Shown in pieces: positions 51,187 through 60,559 of a DNA stretch of 64,000 nt. The first letter of the stretch is position 1; each line of letters starts with the position of its first letter. Source of the stretch: Deltaproteobacteria bacterium. Its GTDB lineage: Bacteria > Myxococcota_A > Polyangia > DRWM01 > JAAZOP01. The position numbers and the translations under genes were made by a program. The stretch spans positions 1 through 64,000 of the forward strand of contig JACRCZ010000091.1 of assembly GCA_016218765.1 (NCBI GenBank). Reading direction: 5' to 3'. The notes under the pieces are model-generated. The model ran no database searches. It had not been told where the DNA came from and was given only the letters and a program-made list of their open reading frames with translations.

Positions 51187-51981
51187 GTGTTCAGCTACGT
51201 CGACCAGCGAATCCGGCAGTGGCTCCGCGACAGCGGCAAGCTCGTGACCCTCGACGACCAGGGACGACCCGTGCCGCCCGGAGCCCCCGACGGCCGCGTC
51301 CTCAGCGTGCTCGGACCCATCCCGCTGGCGCACCGGCATCGGAATCGCGAGGTGCCCCTGCGCTGGTATCCCTTCGTCCGGCGCATCGAGCTGGAGCGGG
51401 TGCTCGACGCGGCGGCCGAGGTGCCCCGCGGAGGCGAGGAGCGCTTCCGCGAGCTGCTGTGCCAGAACATGTCCGTCAACTCGCTGCTCGCCACCGAGGG
51501 CTTCCTCGAGCAGCCCGCGCCGCTGGTTCGACTCCACTCCTGCTGCATGACCGGCGACGTCTTCGGCTCCATGCGCTGCGAATGCGGCCCGCAGCTCCAG
51601 GCCGCCTTCGATCGGGTCCTCGAACAGCAGGGCGCCGTCGTCTACATGTCGAGCCACGAGGGTCGCGGTATCGGCCTGTGGGCCAAGGCCATCACCTACC
51701 TCCTGCAGGACTCCGGCCAGGACACCTACGAAGCCAACGTCTCGCTCGGGCTGCCCGAGGACAGCCGGGACTTCGGCGACGCCGCGCTCGTCCTGCGCCA
51801 CCTCCTGGGCGGGAAGCCGATCCGCCTGCTCTCCAACAACCCGATGAAGCGCGAACACCTCGAGCGCGCCGGCCAGCCGGTCGCCGAGATGGTTCCGCTG
51901 GTCACCGGACTCTCGCCGCACAACGAGCGCTACATGCGCGCCAAGCGCCGCAAGGGCCACAAGCTGCCCGAGGTTCCCTGA
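51187..51981 (+). CDS. ribA: GTP cyclohydrolase II
   Basis: From GTG 51187 (GGAGG six bases upstream) the product is 264 residues. The zinc-site motif H-S-C-C-M-T-G-D-V-F-G-S-M-R-C-E-C-G is near 118-135, followed by H-E-G-R-G-I-G-L, Q-D-S-G-Q-D-T-Y-E-A-N and L-S-N-N-P-M-K. It opens GTP to start riboflavin synthesis. The N-terminal 90 residues are longer than in the stand-alone enzyme and have no DHBP synthase motifs. No other riboflavin genes are nearby, and no FMN riboswitch was seen in the 75-base upstream gap. Confidence 0.9.
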   Translation: MFSYVDQRIRQWLRDSGKLVTLDDQGRPVPPGAPDGRVLSVLGPIPLAHRHRNREVPLRWYPFVRRIELERVLDAAAEVPRGGEERFRELLCQNMSVNSLLATEGFLEQPAPLVRLHSCCMTGDVFGSMRCECGPQLQAAFDRVLEQQGAVVYMSSHEGRGIGLWAKAITYLLQDSGQDTYEANVSLGLPEDSRDFGDAALVLRHLLGGKPIRLLSNNPMKREHLERAGQPVAEMVPLVTGLSPHNERYMRAKRRKGHKLPEVP

Positions 51982-51994
51982 GGTTCTCCCGGCC

Positions 51995-53524
51995 TCACGG
52001 CAGGCCGGAGACGTTCAGCCGGTAGGCGCCGCCGGTGCTGCCGAACCCGTCGACGATGACGAAGCTCAAGCCCCGCGGGAGGGTCGCCGTGATCCGCGAC
52101 GCGTCGGCGCGCGGCGTGCACGTGCTGTCGTCGTCGCAGGCCGGCTCGGGACTCCCGTCCCAGCAGTCGCCGGTCCGGAAGTACAGCACGGTGTCGAACG
52201 CGGTCGCCGAGCTGCACGTGTGCGCCGTGACCGACGTCGGCCGGCACAGCGCGAGGACGTAGCCGTCCTCGTCCGCGCTGCTGCCGCCGCAGGCGCCGGA
52301 CACGGCGTCCCCGTGCCCGGTCGTGTTCCCGTCCGTGTCACCGTTGCTCGCGATGCGCGGGACCACACACGACGCCGTCTGGAAGAACAGGTCGAACGGA
52401 CCGCCGTGGGAGGCGTCGTGACCGTCCACGAGCAGGGTGTACGTGCCGGCCTCCAGGGCCAACGCGAGCTGGGAGCGGTCGCCGCCGCAGGCGTCGTCGT
52501 TGCAGCCGCCGGACACCGCGGTCCCGGGACACGCGCCGCGACGCACCTCCAGCACGGTGCTCCAGGCGCCGCCGTCGACCGTGTCGAAATACACGATGCC
52601 GCCCTCGGAAAGCGTGAACGTGTACCAGAGGTCGCGACCGCCGCCGCCGGAGCAGGACGGCGTCGCCGTGTCCGTCGCCCGCATCGAGTCGCCGTGGATC
52701 GTCCCCGGAACGATCGGCGCGGCGGAACCGCACGTGTCGTTCGGCGGCGCCGGCGCACAACCCTCGTCCGTCGCCCCGTCGCAGTCGTCGTCCTCCCCGG
52801 TGCACTCCTCCGCGGGCGGCGTGCAGGCCGCGGCCCACGCGCAATCCACGCAGTCCCGGCGGCCGATCGTTCCGCACGTCGTCGAACACGGTCCGAAGCT
52901 GCCCTCGCACTCCTCGACCCCGATCCACAGGAAGCCGTCCCCGCAGCTCGCGGCCACGCAGCCCGCCAGGCACGCGTCGGTGTTGTCGGTGTCGCCGTCG
53001 TCGCACTCCTCGCCGCTCTCGACCAGTCCGTTCCCGCAACCGGGCCGCCGGCAGTCGTTGCGGCAGGCGTCGCCGTCGATCGTGTTCCCGTCGTCGCACG
53101 CCTCGCCCGTGTCGACGACGCCGTCGCCGCAGCCCGAAGGAACGCAGTCCGTGCGACAGGCGTCGGGGGCCGTGTCGCTGTTGGCGCCCCCGTCGTCGCA
53201 CTGCTCCACCCCGGCGTGCAGGAACCCGTCGCCGCAGAAGGCCGCACGGCAGGCGCTCGGGCAGTCGTCCGTCTGGTCGGAATTGGCGTCGTCGCACTCC
53301 TCCGCGCCCTCGACCACCCCGTTGCCGCACGCCGCCGGCACGTCGGAAACGGCGTCGTCCCCGCTGGCGTCGCCCCCGCCGTCGTCCGTACGCCCCCCAT
53401 CACCCTCTCCGGACTCCCATGCCGCGTCTCCCCCGAGCCCGCCGGACTGGAGTCCGCAGGCCGCCGCCCCGATCAGCAATGCCAAGCATCCGGCAGCGAA
53501 GAATGCGACGAGCCGCCCCACCAC
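51995..53524 (-). CDS. Lipoprotein with Myxococcus-type cysteine-rich repeats
   Basis: From GTG 53524 (GGGGAGG upstream; GTG 53521 also possible) the product is 509 residues. The signal peptide ends in G-A-A-A-C. After an acidic linker come five Cys-rich repeats of about 32 residues (C-G-N-G-V-V-E-G-A-E-E-C-D-D and C-G-D-G-V-V-D-T-G-E-A-C-D-D), typical of DUF4215 or Myxococcus disulfide repeats. The C-terminal 260 residues are beta-sandwich-like, with D-L-W-Y-T-F-T and F-D-T-V-L-Y-F-R-T-G-D-C. It lies at the end of the sigma-factor locus and is probably surface exposed. Confidence 0.9.
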   Translation of the reverse strand: MVGRLVAFFAAGCLALLIGAAACGLQSGGLGGDAAWESGEGDGGRTDDGGGDASGDDAVSDVPAACGNGVVEGAEECDDANSDQTDDCPSACRAAFCGDGFLHAGVEQCDDGGANSDTAPDACRTDCVPSGCGDGVVDTGEACDDGNTIDGDACRNDCRRPGCGNGLVESGEECDDGDTDNTDACLAGCVAASCGDGFLWIGVEECEGSFGPCSTTCGTIGRRDCVDCAWAAACTPPAEECTGEDDDCDGATDEGCAPAPPNDTCGSAAPIVPGTIHGDSMRATDTATPSCSGGGGRDLWYTFTLSEGGIVYFDTVDGGAWSTVLEVRRGACPGTAVSGGCNDDACGGDRSQLALALEAGTYTLLVDGHDASHGGPFDLFFQTASCVVPRIASNGDTDGNTTGHGDAVSGACGGSSADEDGYVLALCRPTSVTAHTCSSATAFDTVLYFRTGDCWDGSPEPACDDDSTCTPRADASRITATLPRGLSFVIVDGFGSTGGAYRLNVSGLP

Positions 53525-53647
53525 GACCTCCCCGGCCGACGGTCGGCCGAACGGTGGTACAAGGTTAGCAGAAGTTGTCGGTCTTGGGTGGGTCGTTTGG
53601 GACGAGTCGTCGGTCCGGCGGTGCTGGCGGAGGAATGAGGCGACGGG

Positions 53648-55150
53648 TTACGGGGCGGGGACGAAACGGCGAAGACGCAGCGTATCGTGAACGGCGCCGG
53701 AGTCGTGCACCCAGGCCACGACGGCGTACCCCGTGTCGTCCGCGACGAGCTCGAAGCTCCCCGTGTTGGAAATCTCGTCCTCCGGGCCGAAAACGAGCAC
53801 CGGGCCGGAGATGAGGTTGCCCCACCGATCGGTGTTCGCGAGATAAATGCTCGGCCACATTGGCATCGCCGCGCGGGTGGAGAACGCGATGCCGAGCCCC
53901 GCCGGGCCCCACGCGGCCCGAATGGTGAGCGGGCCGTAGAGGCTGACGGGCGCTCCCACGGTGCGCGGCGGATACAGCAACTCGCCGTCCAACCCGACCG
54001 CGGCAAGCCAGATACTGTCGGCAGCCCAGATCACGAACAGGGCGTCGCCGGAGCAGGTGAGGGGACGCACGTCATGCTCCGGCGCCATGAACATGAGGCC
54101 GGGGATGGCCCCGGTCCACCGTCGGGGACGAAGGTCACGATCCAGCACGAGCACGGCGGTCGTGTCGGCGACGGCGTACCCGTCGTCGAGCGCAAAGATG
54201 TTCGTGGACGTCGGACCCAGCTCAGCCGGGATGTCGATCAAGCCGGAGCTGCGCTCGAACATGCCGTCCTCCGAGAAGCTGTCGACGGCCCAGCGAAGGA
54301 AGATGTCGTACGACACCACGAACGACCCGCGGTCGAAGACGGCTCCGCCGAGACCGGCGCGATCGGTACCGGAAGAGGGAGTCGACAGCCTGACGTCCGA
54401 ACCGATCGGCGAAGCACGGGCATCGAATCGGATCAGGGTCGTCGCCGCGTCGTCACGCAGTCGCGTGAGCAGGCCAAAGCCCGTGTCCGTGCCGACCGGA
54501 ACGAAGTCGGGTATCGCAAAGGGCACCGGACGCGACCACGGCTCCCCGAGGATCACCCCTTCGGGATCCACGGCGACCAGGTTCATGGCGAAGGTCGGTG
54601 ACTCCGTCGCGTAGGCAATGCCATACGCGCCGGGCCCCCAGGCGACTCGGACCGGGCCCATCCCGTCGCCTACCGACCCGGCCACGGGACCGATGGCCAT
54701 CGCCTCCGTCGCGGATTCGATTGGCGGGACCGAGCCGTCGGGGCCGGGATACGCGAAACTGCCGTCGCCCAGGCGGCAAAGCCAGTCGCAGCCGTCGTCG
54801 TTCATCCGGTTCCCGTCGTCGCATTCCTCGCCGGGGTCGATGGCCCGATCGCCGCAGACGGGCGGGAGCAGCACGGTCCCGCCGTCGGCTCCGTCCGCGT
54901 CGGTCGCCTCCCCGCCGTCTTCCTCGCCCGCCTCGCCCACGTGTTCGGCCGTGTCGCCGTCGAAGCCCGTCGTCTCGGCATCCACCTCGGTGTCGGCGGG
55001 CGCATCGGTCGCGGCGCCGTCGTCGGGTTCCACCGCCTCGCCAAGGTCCGCGACGGCGTCCTCGGCCCCGGACGTCACGCCGTCACCACAGGCCGAAACC
55101 GCCAAGCCGCCGACGAACACCATGTACCGGATCGCAGCGGTGCGGGTCAT
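53648..55150 (-). CDS. Propeller-like lipoprotein with one Cys-rich repeat
   Basis: From ATG 55150 (GGAGG upstream) the product is 500 residues; a GTG at 55153 is also in frame. The signal peptide ends in A-V-S-A-C. An acidic linker (20-95) precedes one repeat C-G-D-R-A-I-D-P-G-E-E-C-D-D-G-N. The rest shows beta-propeller blades such as V-R-V-A-W-G-P-G-A-Y-G-I-A-Y and G-Y-A-V-V-A-W-V-H-D. Its start touches the stop of the beta-helix gene, so they form one operon. The role is probably at the surface. Confidence 0.8.
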   Translation of the reverse strand: MTRTAAIRYMVFVGGLAVSACGDGVTSGAEDAVADLGEAVEPDDGAATDAPADTEVDAETTGFDGDTAEHVGEAGEEDGGEATDADGADGGTVLLPPVCGDRAIDPGEECDDGNRMNDDGCDWLCRLGDGSFAYPGPDGSVPPIESATEAMAIGPVAGSVGDGMGPVRVAWGPGAYGIAYATESPTFAMNLVAVDPEGVILGEPWSRPVPFAIPDFVPVGTDTGFGLLTRLRDDAATTLIRFDARASPIGSDVRLSTPSSGTDRAGLGGAVFDRGSFVVSYDIFLRWAVDSFSEDGMFERSSGLIDIPAELGPTSTNIFALDDGYAVADTTAVLVLDRDLRPRRWTGAIPGLMFMAPEHDVRPLTCSGDALFVIWAADSIWLAAVGLDGELLYPPRTVGAPVSLYGPLTIRAAWGPAGLGIAFSTRAAMPMWPSIYLANTDRWGNLISGPVLVFGPEDEISNTGSFELVADDTGYAVVAWVHDSGAVHDTLRLRRFVPAP

Positions 55151-56877
55151 CACGGTCCTCCGTCCGCGGGCAGCGGCGTCCAGTCGCCCAACGGTCCGCC
55201 GAAGGCCCCCATGTCGTTCGGGCTACCGTCGGCGTCCCGGAACGCGTCCTCGGGAACCCCGGCATCGATGCACGGCGAGTCCGGGCCGAGCCGGTAGTCG
55301 CCCGAGCCGGGGTCCAGGAACCGCGGGTCGGCCTCGATGTTGCCGGGATGCCCCGCATCCTCTTCGCGACAGTACCCGGGCGCGGGGGGCAACCACGTGG
55401 CGTTGTACCCGCGCGGCGGCTCCGCGACGTCGTACGCAGTCGCACACCACGAGTGTTCTCCCGACCCGCCGACGAAGATGTTGCTCCGCATCTCCCCGTC
55501 CATGACGTGGAGATGCGCCTCGGCCCGGTCGCCGTTGTCGTTGTCCACGAAGGTGTTGTTGATCACTCGCGGGTTGCCGAACGCCAGATCCACAGCACCG
55601 GCTTCGACCTCCGCTCCTCGGTTCCGAACGAAGAGATTGTTGCGAACCGTCAGGAACGGCGACTCCAGCTCGATGGCGCCCGCGCGCCCCGACCCGCTGG
55701 ACGTCCCACCGACGTTTTCCACGAACACGTTCCGCAAGATCTCCGCCAGGAACCATCCGCCGTTGCCGGCAAGCGCACCCGGCCCCTCGTCCGCGGCATT
55801 GGCCTCGAACCGGTTTCCCTTGATGGCGCCTCCCAGGTACCCCGAGATCGCACCCCCAACCCGCGCGCGGTTCCGGACGAACCATGACGCGGCGATCAAC
55901 GAGTCGATGGTCGGCGCGGCGAGATCGATCGCTCCGCCGCTTTCCGCAGGACCGTTCTCGAGGAAACGACATCCGTCCACGACCACCGCCGTCTCGGCGG
56001 ACCCGTGGATTGCAAGCGCCCCGCCGCTCCCGAATTCCGCGGCGTTCCGGAAGAAGTCGGAGCGGCGTATCTCGATTCGACCCGCTCGCACCCAGATCGC
56101 CCCACCGCTTCTCGCGCTCGCGCACTCCGTCCAGGCCATGTCGTCGACCAGCAGCGTCGCCACGTCCGCGTGCAGGCAGCCCCCCCCGGCGTCTCCGCCG
56201 GCAAGGGTGTTGGTCCCCAGCCGCACGGCCAGCCACCGCAGTTCCAGCGTCCCGTCGCCCGTCACGAACAGGCCGCGCTCGCCTCCGGCATCCAGCTCCA
56301 CACGCGCGCCCGCCGCCGGGTCGCCCTCGATCAGCAGCGTGCCGCCCGCGGTGAGAACGATGTCCACGCGGGCGTCGAAGGGCGCTCCGGCGGCGTCGGG
56401 CAGGAGCACGACCTGTTCGCAACCGCCCCGCGCATCCACCGCCGCCTGCAGCCCGGCGTACGGACGCTCCCGCGACCCATTGGGCGGCCCGGCCGCGGGA
56501 GCGACGGCCGCGAAGACCGGGCACGGCGGAGGCGCAACGTCCTCGCCGTCGACCGTCACGTCCCCCGAACCGCCGTCGGTTGCCTCCGCTTCGGCGGCGT
56601 CCGCAACGTCGTCGCCGGCCTCGAGCTCGTCCCCCGGCTCGCGTACGTCGTCCGTGCCGACGTCCGCGACCGAATCGACCGCGGCGTCGGGAGTCCCTTC
56701 GTCGGTTTGCTGGCCGACCAGGACGACGTCGAGCTGGCAGGCCGGGATGCAGGACAGAGCGGCGATGAGCGACGCCGTTCGGATCGTGCGCCGTGTGCTC
56801 ACGGTTCGACGCGACCCGGACGCCGTCACAATCGGCGACCCGCGCGCTCGCTGCGTCGCCCGGTGGAAGAGCATCAT
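55150..56877 (-). CDS. Beta-helix surface lipoprotein
   Basis: The product is 575 residues from ATG 56877 (ATGA overlap with the FecR gene). A late signal peptide ends in S-C-I-P-A-C near residue 47, so an internal GTG near residue 26 may be the true start. After an acidic linker, a right-handed parallel beta-helix domain (about 190-500) shows the repeated N-x-F-x-x-N and G-G-A-I patterns: S-G-G-A-I-W-V, G-G-A-L-A-I-H-G, N-R-F-E-A-N-A-A, R-N-N-L-F-V-R-N and I-N-N-T-F-V-D-N. It ends with a G-D-Y-R-L-G-P-D-S-P-C-I-D-A-G motif common in such proteins. It may bind or cleave polysaccharide. Confidence 0.85.
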   Translation of the reverse strand: MMLFHRATQRARGSPIVTASGSRRTVSTRRTIRTASLIAALSCIPACQLDVVLVGQQTDEGTPDAAVDSVADVGTDDVREPGDELEAGDDVADAAEAEATDGGSGDVTVDGEDVAPPPCPVFAAVAPAAGPPNGSRERPYAGLQAAVDARGGCEQVVLLPDAAGAPFDARVDIVLTAGGTLLIEGDPAAGARVELDAGGERGLFVTGDGTLELRWLAVRLGTNTLAGGDAGGGCLHADVATLLVDDMAWTECASARSGGAIWVRAGRIEIRRSDFFRNAAEFGSGGALAIHGSAETAVVVDGCRFLENGPAESGGAIDLAAPTIDSLIAASWFVRNRARVGGAISGYLGGAIKGNRFEANAADEGPGALAGNGGWFLAEILRNVFVENVGGTSSGSGRAGAIELESPFLTVRNNLFVRNRGAEVEAGAVDLAFGNPRVINNTFVDNDNGDRAEAHLHVMDGEMRSNIFVGGSGEHSWCATAYDVAEPPRGYNATWLPPAPGYCREEDAGHPGNIEADPRFLDPGSGDYRLGPDSPCIDAGVPEDAFRDADGSPNDMGAFGGPLGDWTPLPADGGP

Positions 56878-58616
56878 GGCGTCACCCCCAACTCCGCGAG
56901 ACGCCTGCGCGCGGCGTCAACGCGCAGGCTCGCCGGGTACGCGGCGAGGAAGCCCTGAAGCGCCTCGGTCTCGTCCGCCAGCCGGCCGAGCGCCTGCAAC
57001 GCCTGGATGCGGCCCCAGGACGCCTCCTCCCGCAAGGCCGTCGCGGAAGGATGCGCCAGGTACGAGTCGAAGGCCGCGAGGGCCCCCACGGCGTCGCCAA
57101 GACGCTCCAGACGAAGCTGACCGAGCGGCACGAGCGCCACACGTGCCTCGGCGCTGTCCGGAAACCGGGCCAGCAGACCCTCGTAGGCCGCGGCAGTTCC
57201 CGCCCAGTCGCCATCCGTCCGCAGCCGCCGCGCGACGTCGAGCAACCCGGCCGCCGTCGGCGTCGCCGGGACGGCCGGCGCCGCGGGCGACGACGGCGGC
57301 GGCACGATCGCATCGCCGGAGGACTCCACCGGCACCGGGGACCGGGCCCCGGGAGCATCCTGCGGCCGCGTGACCCGAGCGTCGGGCTCGCCGGCCGGCG
57401 GCCCGCCGGGCTCGCCGATGCGCGCCGGCGACGAATCGCCGGACACCGTCGCGCTCGCCGCCCCCTCCCCCGCCCCGCCGACCCTGGCCGCCGCTTTCCT
57501 CGCAGCCGGCGCCGCAGGCTCGCATCCATCGGTCGTAACGCGCACGCTCGTCGTCGCGACCGCCGCGGCCGGACCCGCCCGCACGGTCGCACCGGGCGGC
57601 GCGGCGGGCGCCTCGCCGGCCGGGAACCACCCGGCCAGACGCCGGTCCCGCTCCGCCTCCGCGGCGTCCAGCGGCGTCGGACCTCCGCCGGGCAACGACA
57701 TCGACTGGCCGGCGACGAGTCGCCGCGAAGGCTGGGGAGGAATGACCACCTCGACGACGCCCTCGAGTACCCGCACCTGGACCTCGGCCGCGAAGACCTC
57801 GACCGCGAAGATCGTGCCGACGACCTGCACGCTGGCAACGGCAGACGACACGATGAGCCGCGCGCCCCCCGCAAGACCACGCGCGTCCGCGACGACCCGC
57901 CCGGACTCCAGGTACACCTCGCAGCGCCCGGTTCGCTGCTCGACCAGCCGCACGGTCGTCGCGGCGTCCAGGAACAACTCGACGGCGCCGCACAGACGAA
58001 GCCCGGCACGCCCGTGGTCAACCGCGACCCGCTCGCCGACGGCAATCGCACGACCGCCGAATGCGGCTCCGCCGGCAACCGTGGCCCTTCCCGCAACCGC
58101 GAACAACTCCGCCCCTGCCGGCGAAACCGCGGAAGGCGCGCGACGGTCGCGCGACCCGCCAAAGGCCAGGATCAGCCCCATGGCCAGCGCGGAGACCGCC
58201 ATGGCGCCAAGCGCCAGCCATCGTCCCCATCCCCACGGGCTGCAGTCGTAGGCGACAATCGGCGACACAGCAGACGCTCCGGCCGCCCTGCCGGAGCGCG
58301 GCTCGCCGGCGGTTCCCGCGGTCGCATCGCCGCGCGCGCTCCCGGCGCAATCCGCCGAGCCCGAGCCGGCAGCCGCCACGACGCCCTCCACCCAGCGTTC
58401 CGTCGCGGCCGCATCCAGCACGCGGGCCGGACCCGGCTCGTCCAGCTCGGCCGCGAACCCGGCGAGCGCCCCGTCCGTCGCGCATTCCGGGCACGACCGG
58501 AAATGCTCGGCCAACGCCACCGCATCGTCCGCGTCCGGCTCGTCGCCGGCCGCCCGCCGGTCGGCCAGCTCCCGGAACCGCTCGCACTCCTTCCCGGTCT
58601 CGCCGCTGGACGTCAT
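56874..58616 (-). CDS. FecR-domain sigma regulator with a TPR tail
   Basis: From ATG 58616 (ATGA overlap with the sigma gene; GGGGAG upstream) the product is 580 residues. An anti-sigma zinc motif H38-x3-C42-x2-C45 lies in the cytoplasmic part. A membrane helix covers about 122-145. A FecR domain follows (A-F-G-G-R-A-I-A-V-G; G-T-I-F-A-V-E-V; V-L-E-G-V-V-E-V), then a Pro/Ala-rich linker and a C-terminal TPR-like region (Y-E-G-L-L-A-R-F-P-D-S; A-F-D-S-Y-L-A-H-P). It probably holds the adjacent ECF sigma factor and releases it on an outer signal. Confidence 0.85.
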   Translation of the reverse strand: MTSSGETGKECERFRELADRRAAGDEPDADDAVALAEHFRSCPECATDGALAGFAAELDEPGPARVLDAAATERWVEGVVAAAGSGSADCAGSARGDATAGTAGEPRSGRAAGASAVSPIVAYDCSPWGWGRWLALGAMAVSALAMGLILAFGGSRDRRAPSAVSPAGAELFAVAGRATVAGGAAFGGRAIAVGERVAVDHGRAGLRLCGAVELFLDAATTVRLVEQRTGRCEVYLESGRVVADARGLAGGARLIVSSAVASVQVVGTIFAVEVFAAEVQVRVLEGVVEVVIPPQPSRRLVAGQSMSLPGGGPTPLDAAEAERDRRLAGWFPAGEAPAAPPGATVRAGPAAAVATTSVRVTTDGCEPAAPAARKAAARVGGAGEGAASATVSGDSSPARIGEPGGPPAGEPDARVTRPQDAPGARSPVPVESSGDAIVPPPSSPAAPAVPATPTAAGLLDVARRLRTDGDWAGTAAAYEGLLARFPDSAEARVALVPLGQLRLERLGDAVGALAAFDSYLAHPSATALREEASWGRIQALQALGRLADETEALQGFLAAYPASLRVDAARRRLAELGVTP

Positions 58617-59221
58617 GGCAATCTCCCCTTCAGAACCTCGCGCAGCGCGGGATCCTCGAGCACCCATCGCCGCAGCTCCTGCCGGCCGACGCGCAGACGG
58701 TCCTTGGCCGTGTTCACCGGGACCGCGGTCTCCTCGGCGATCTCCGCGACGGTCAGACCGTGGACCAGGTGCAGCACCACCGTGACCCGCCGCTCCTCCG
58801 GCAGCCGGTCGAAGCAGCCGAGAAGCCGGCGACGAAGCAAGACGTCGTCGCGGTCCGGCCCGTCCGGGCCATCCGCCGCCGGAACGTCGCGCAATGCCTC
58901 GCGCCGCCGAGACTCGCCACGCGCACGGCGCCGTTGGGCCAGCGCCACCCGCGCCGCGACCCGGGTCGCCCAGTGCGCCAGCGGCCCGGCGCCCCGGTAG
59001 TCCCCGGCGCAACGCAGGATCTCGATCATCGCGGACTGCGCCGCATCCTCGGCCTCGGCGTCCCCCCCCACGACGTAGCGGACCGCGTTGCGCACCCGCG
59101 CCATCAACCGGAGCGCCAGCGCACGGCGCGCCTCCGCGTCGCCCGCCCCCGCCGCGCGCGCCAGGCGCAGCTCGTCGTCGCGTTCGCTCGACTCACCCTC
59201 GCCGGCGCGCTCGACGACCAT
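58613..59221 (-). CDS. ECF RNA polymerase sigma factor
   Basis: The product is 202 residues from ATG 59221. Region 2 is seen as V-V-G-G-D-A-E-A-E-D-A-A-Q-S-A-M-I-E-I-L and region 4 as L-P-E-E-R-R-V-T-V-V-L-H-L-V-H-G-L-T-V-A-E with V-N-T-A-K-D-R-L. It ends inside the start of the FecR-domain gene (ATGA). It is probably controlled by that regulator and drives the surface-lipoprotein genes (inference). There are 57 bases between this gene and the outer-membrane protein gene upstream. Confidence 0.88.
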   Translation of the reverse strand: MVVERAGEGESSERDDELRLARAAGAGDAEARRALALRLMARVRNAVRYVVGGDAEAEDAAQSAMIEILRCAGDYRGAGPLAHWATRVAARVALAQRRRARGESRRREALRDVPAADGPDGPDRDDVLLRRRLLGCFDRLPEERRVTVVLHLVHGLTVAEIAEETAVPVNTAKDRLRVGRQELRRWVLEDPALREVLKGRLP

Positions 59222-59278
59222 TCGACCTCAAGGGATCCGCCGCGGGCAGAACGGGTGGCGGCGGGACACCCGCAAACC

Positions 59279-60355
59279 CTACACGAGGTCCACCGACAGG
59301 CCCGCGAGGAGCCGCGGGCAGGCGTACCATGTGCCCAGCAACACCGCACGCCCCGCTGCCGTGTCGACGACGTACTCCGTCCGGTTGACGAAGACGTCCA
59401 GTCCCGCGTCCAGGAAAAGCCGGAACGACCCGACGACGCGATAGCTGCCGTGGAGCACGAAACCCGGGCCACCCAACCACGAGCCCTCCGGCGCCGTGAC
59501 CGCCATTCCCGGGGAAACCACGCCGGCATGGCGGGTCAGGTAGTCCACGACCCCGTAGACGCTTGCGCCGACATCCCAATCGCCCAAGGGCCACCGGAAC
59601 CGTACTCCCAACTCGACCGGGTGCCGCGCAACCTCGAGGGCAATCCCCCCGCCGGACACCTCGACGGTGGGCTGGATGCGGTAGGCCACGAACACCGACC
59701 AGTTCTCGTCCACGTGGAACGCCAGTCCGGCTGCCAGCCCGTGCGACGCCGTGACCTCACTGCTGAAGAAGTCCGCCTCGTACGCGAGCCGGAGGCCCAG
59801 CCAGGATCGAGCCGGCGCGGCGGCCGACCCCGCGGAAGCTTCGGGCCCCGGAGTCGGCGGCGCGATCCCGATGGTCCCACCGCCCAGAACAGCCTGGATC
59901 AGCCCGCGAACGATGACGGCCGACGCCTCCACCCGCTCGGCCTCCTCCCTCGCCTCGATCGCCCGCACCAGGACGCGACTTCCGGCCGACTCGGCCAGAT
60001 ACACGAACACCCGCTCCGGTCGCGAGACGTCGAACCAGAACACGCTCACCGCCGATTCTCGCGCGGCGACGTCCGCCGCGGCCGCGACCTGATCGGGCAG
60101 CGAGCCGGGAAACCGCGCGGGCCGATCCACGACCAGTCGCACCGGAAGGTCGCTCGACTGCGCCCGGACGGCGGCCGCCAGGACGTCCGCGGCGCCGCAC
60201 TCGCCGGAAAGCACCAGCACCACGACGGGAAGCGCCGGCGCCTCGGCCGCCGCCGGCGTCGCTCCGGCCGACAGCAGCACCGTCGCGACAACGGCCCACC
60301 CTGCGGGAACCGTGCAGCCGAATCGCCCGCTCGTGGCATGTCGCGCTCGCGTCAT
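59279..60355 (-). CDS. Outer-membrane beta-barrel-like protein
   Basis: The product is 358 residues from ATG 60355. A signal peptide (P-A-A-A-E-A) is followed by a periplasmic domain of about 150 residues and a C-terminal part with amphipathic strands typical of a small barrel: L-G-L-R-L-A-Y-E-A-D-F-F, W-S-V-F-V-A-Y-R-I-Q-P-T-V, F-R-L-F-L-D-A-G-L-D-V-F-V-N-R-T-E and L-A-G-L-S-V-D-L-V. It lies 57 bases upstream of the sigma gene on the same strand and could be the sensor or exporter of the locus. No family was recognised. Confidence 0.7.
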   Translation of the reverse strand: MTRARHATSGRFGCTVPAGWAVVATVLLSAGATPAAAEAPALPVVVLVLSGECGAADVLAAAVRAQSSDLPVRLVVDRPARFPGSLPDQVAAAADVAARESAVSVFWFDVSRPERVFVYLAESAGSRVLVRAIEAREEAERVEASAVIVRGLIQAVLGGGTIGIAPPTPGPEASAGSAAAPARSWLGLRLAYEADFFSSEVTASHGLAAGLAFHVDENWSVFVAYRIQPTVEVSGGGIALEVARHPVELGVRFRWPLGDWDVGASVYGVVDYLTRHAGVVSPGMAVTAPEGSWLGGPGFVLHGSYRVVGSFRLFLDAGLDVFVNRTEYVVDTAAGRAVLLGTWYACPRLLAGLSVDLV

Positions 60356-60504
60356 CCGCCGTCCCTCGACTTCACGCCGCAGATCAACCCGCCGACGCCC
60401 CCGACTCTCGGCCTTCGCTGTCTCCCGGTCAAGGTCGCCGGAAGCACCCTTCGGTCGTCACACCCATGGTCCTCGCCGCACCACCCCTCGCCCCAACTCG
60501 CGAG

Positions 60505-60533
60505 TTGCCTTGGCACGGGTATGATCTTACTAT
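60505..60533 (+). promoter_or_regulatory. Probable sigma70-type promoter of the toxin-antitoxin pair
   Basis: TTGCCT at 60505-60510 and TACTAT at 60528-60533 are 17 bases apart in an unusually AT-rich stretch. The predicted start lies about 20 bases before the ATG at 60560, with GGGAGG at 60543-60548 as the ribosome site. Confidence 0.6.
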
Positions 60534-60559
60534 TTATCACACGGGAGGCCGAGGCAACC

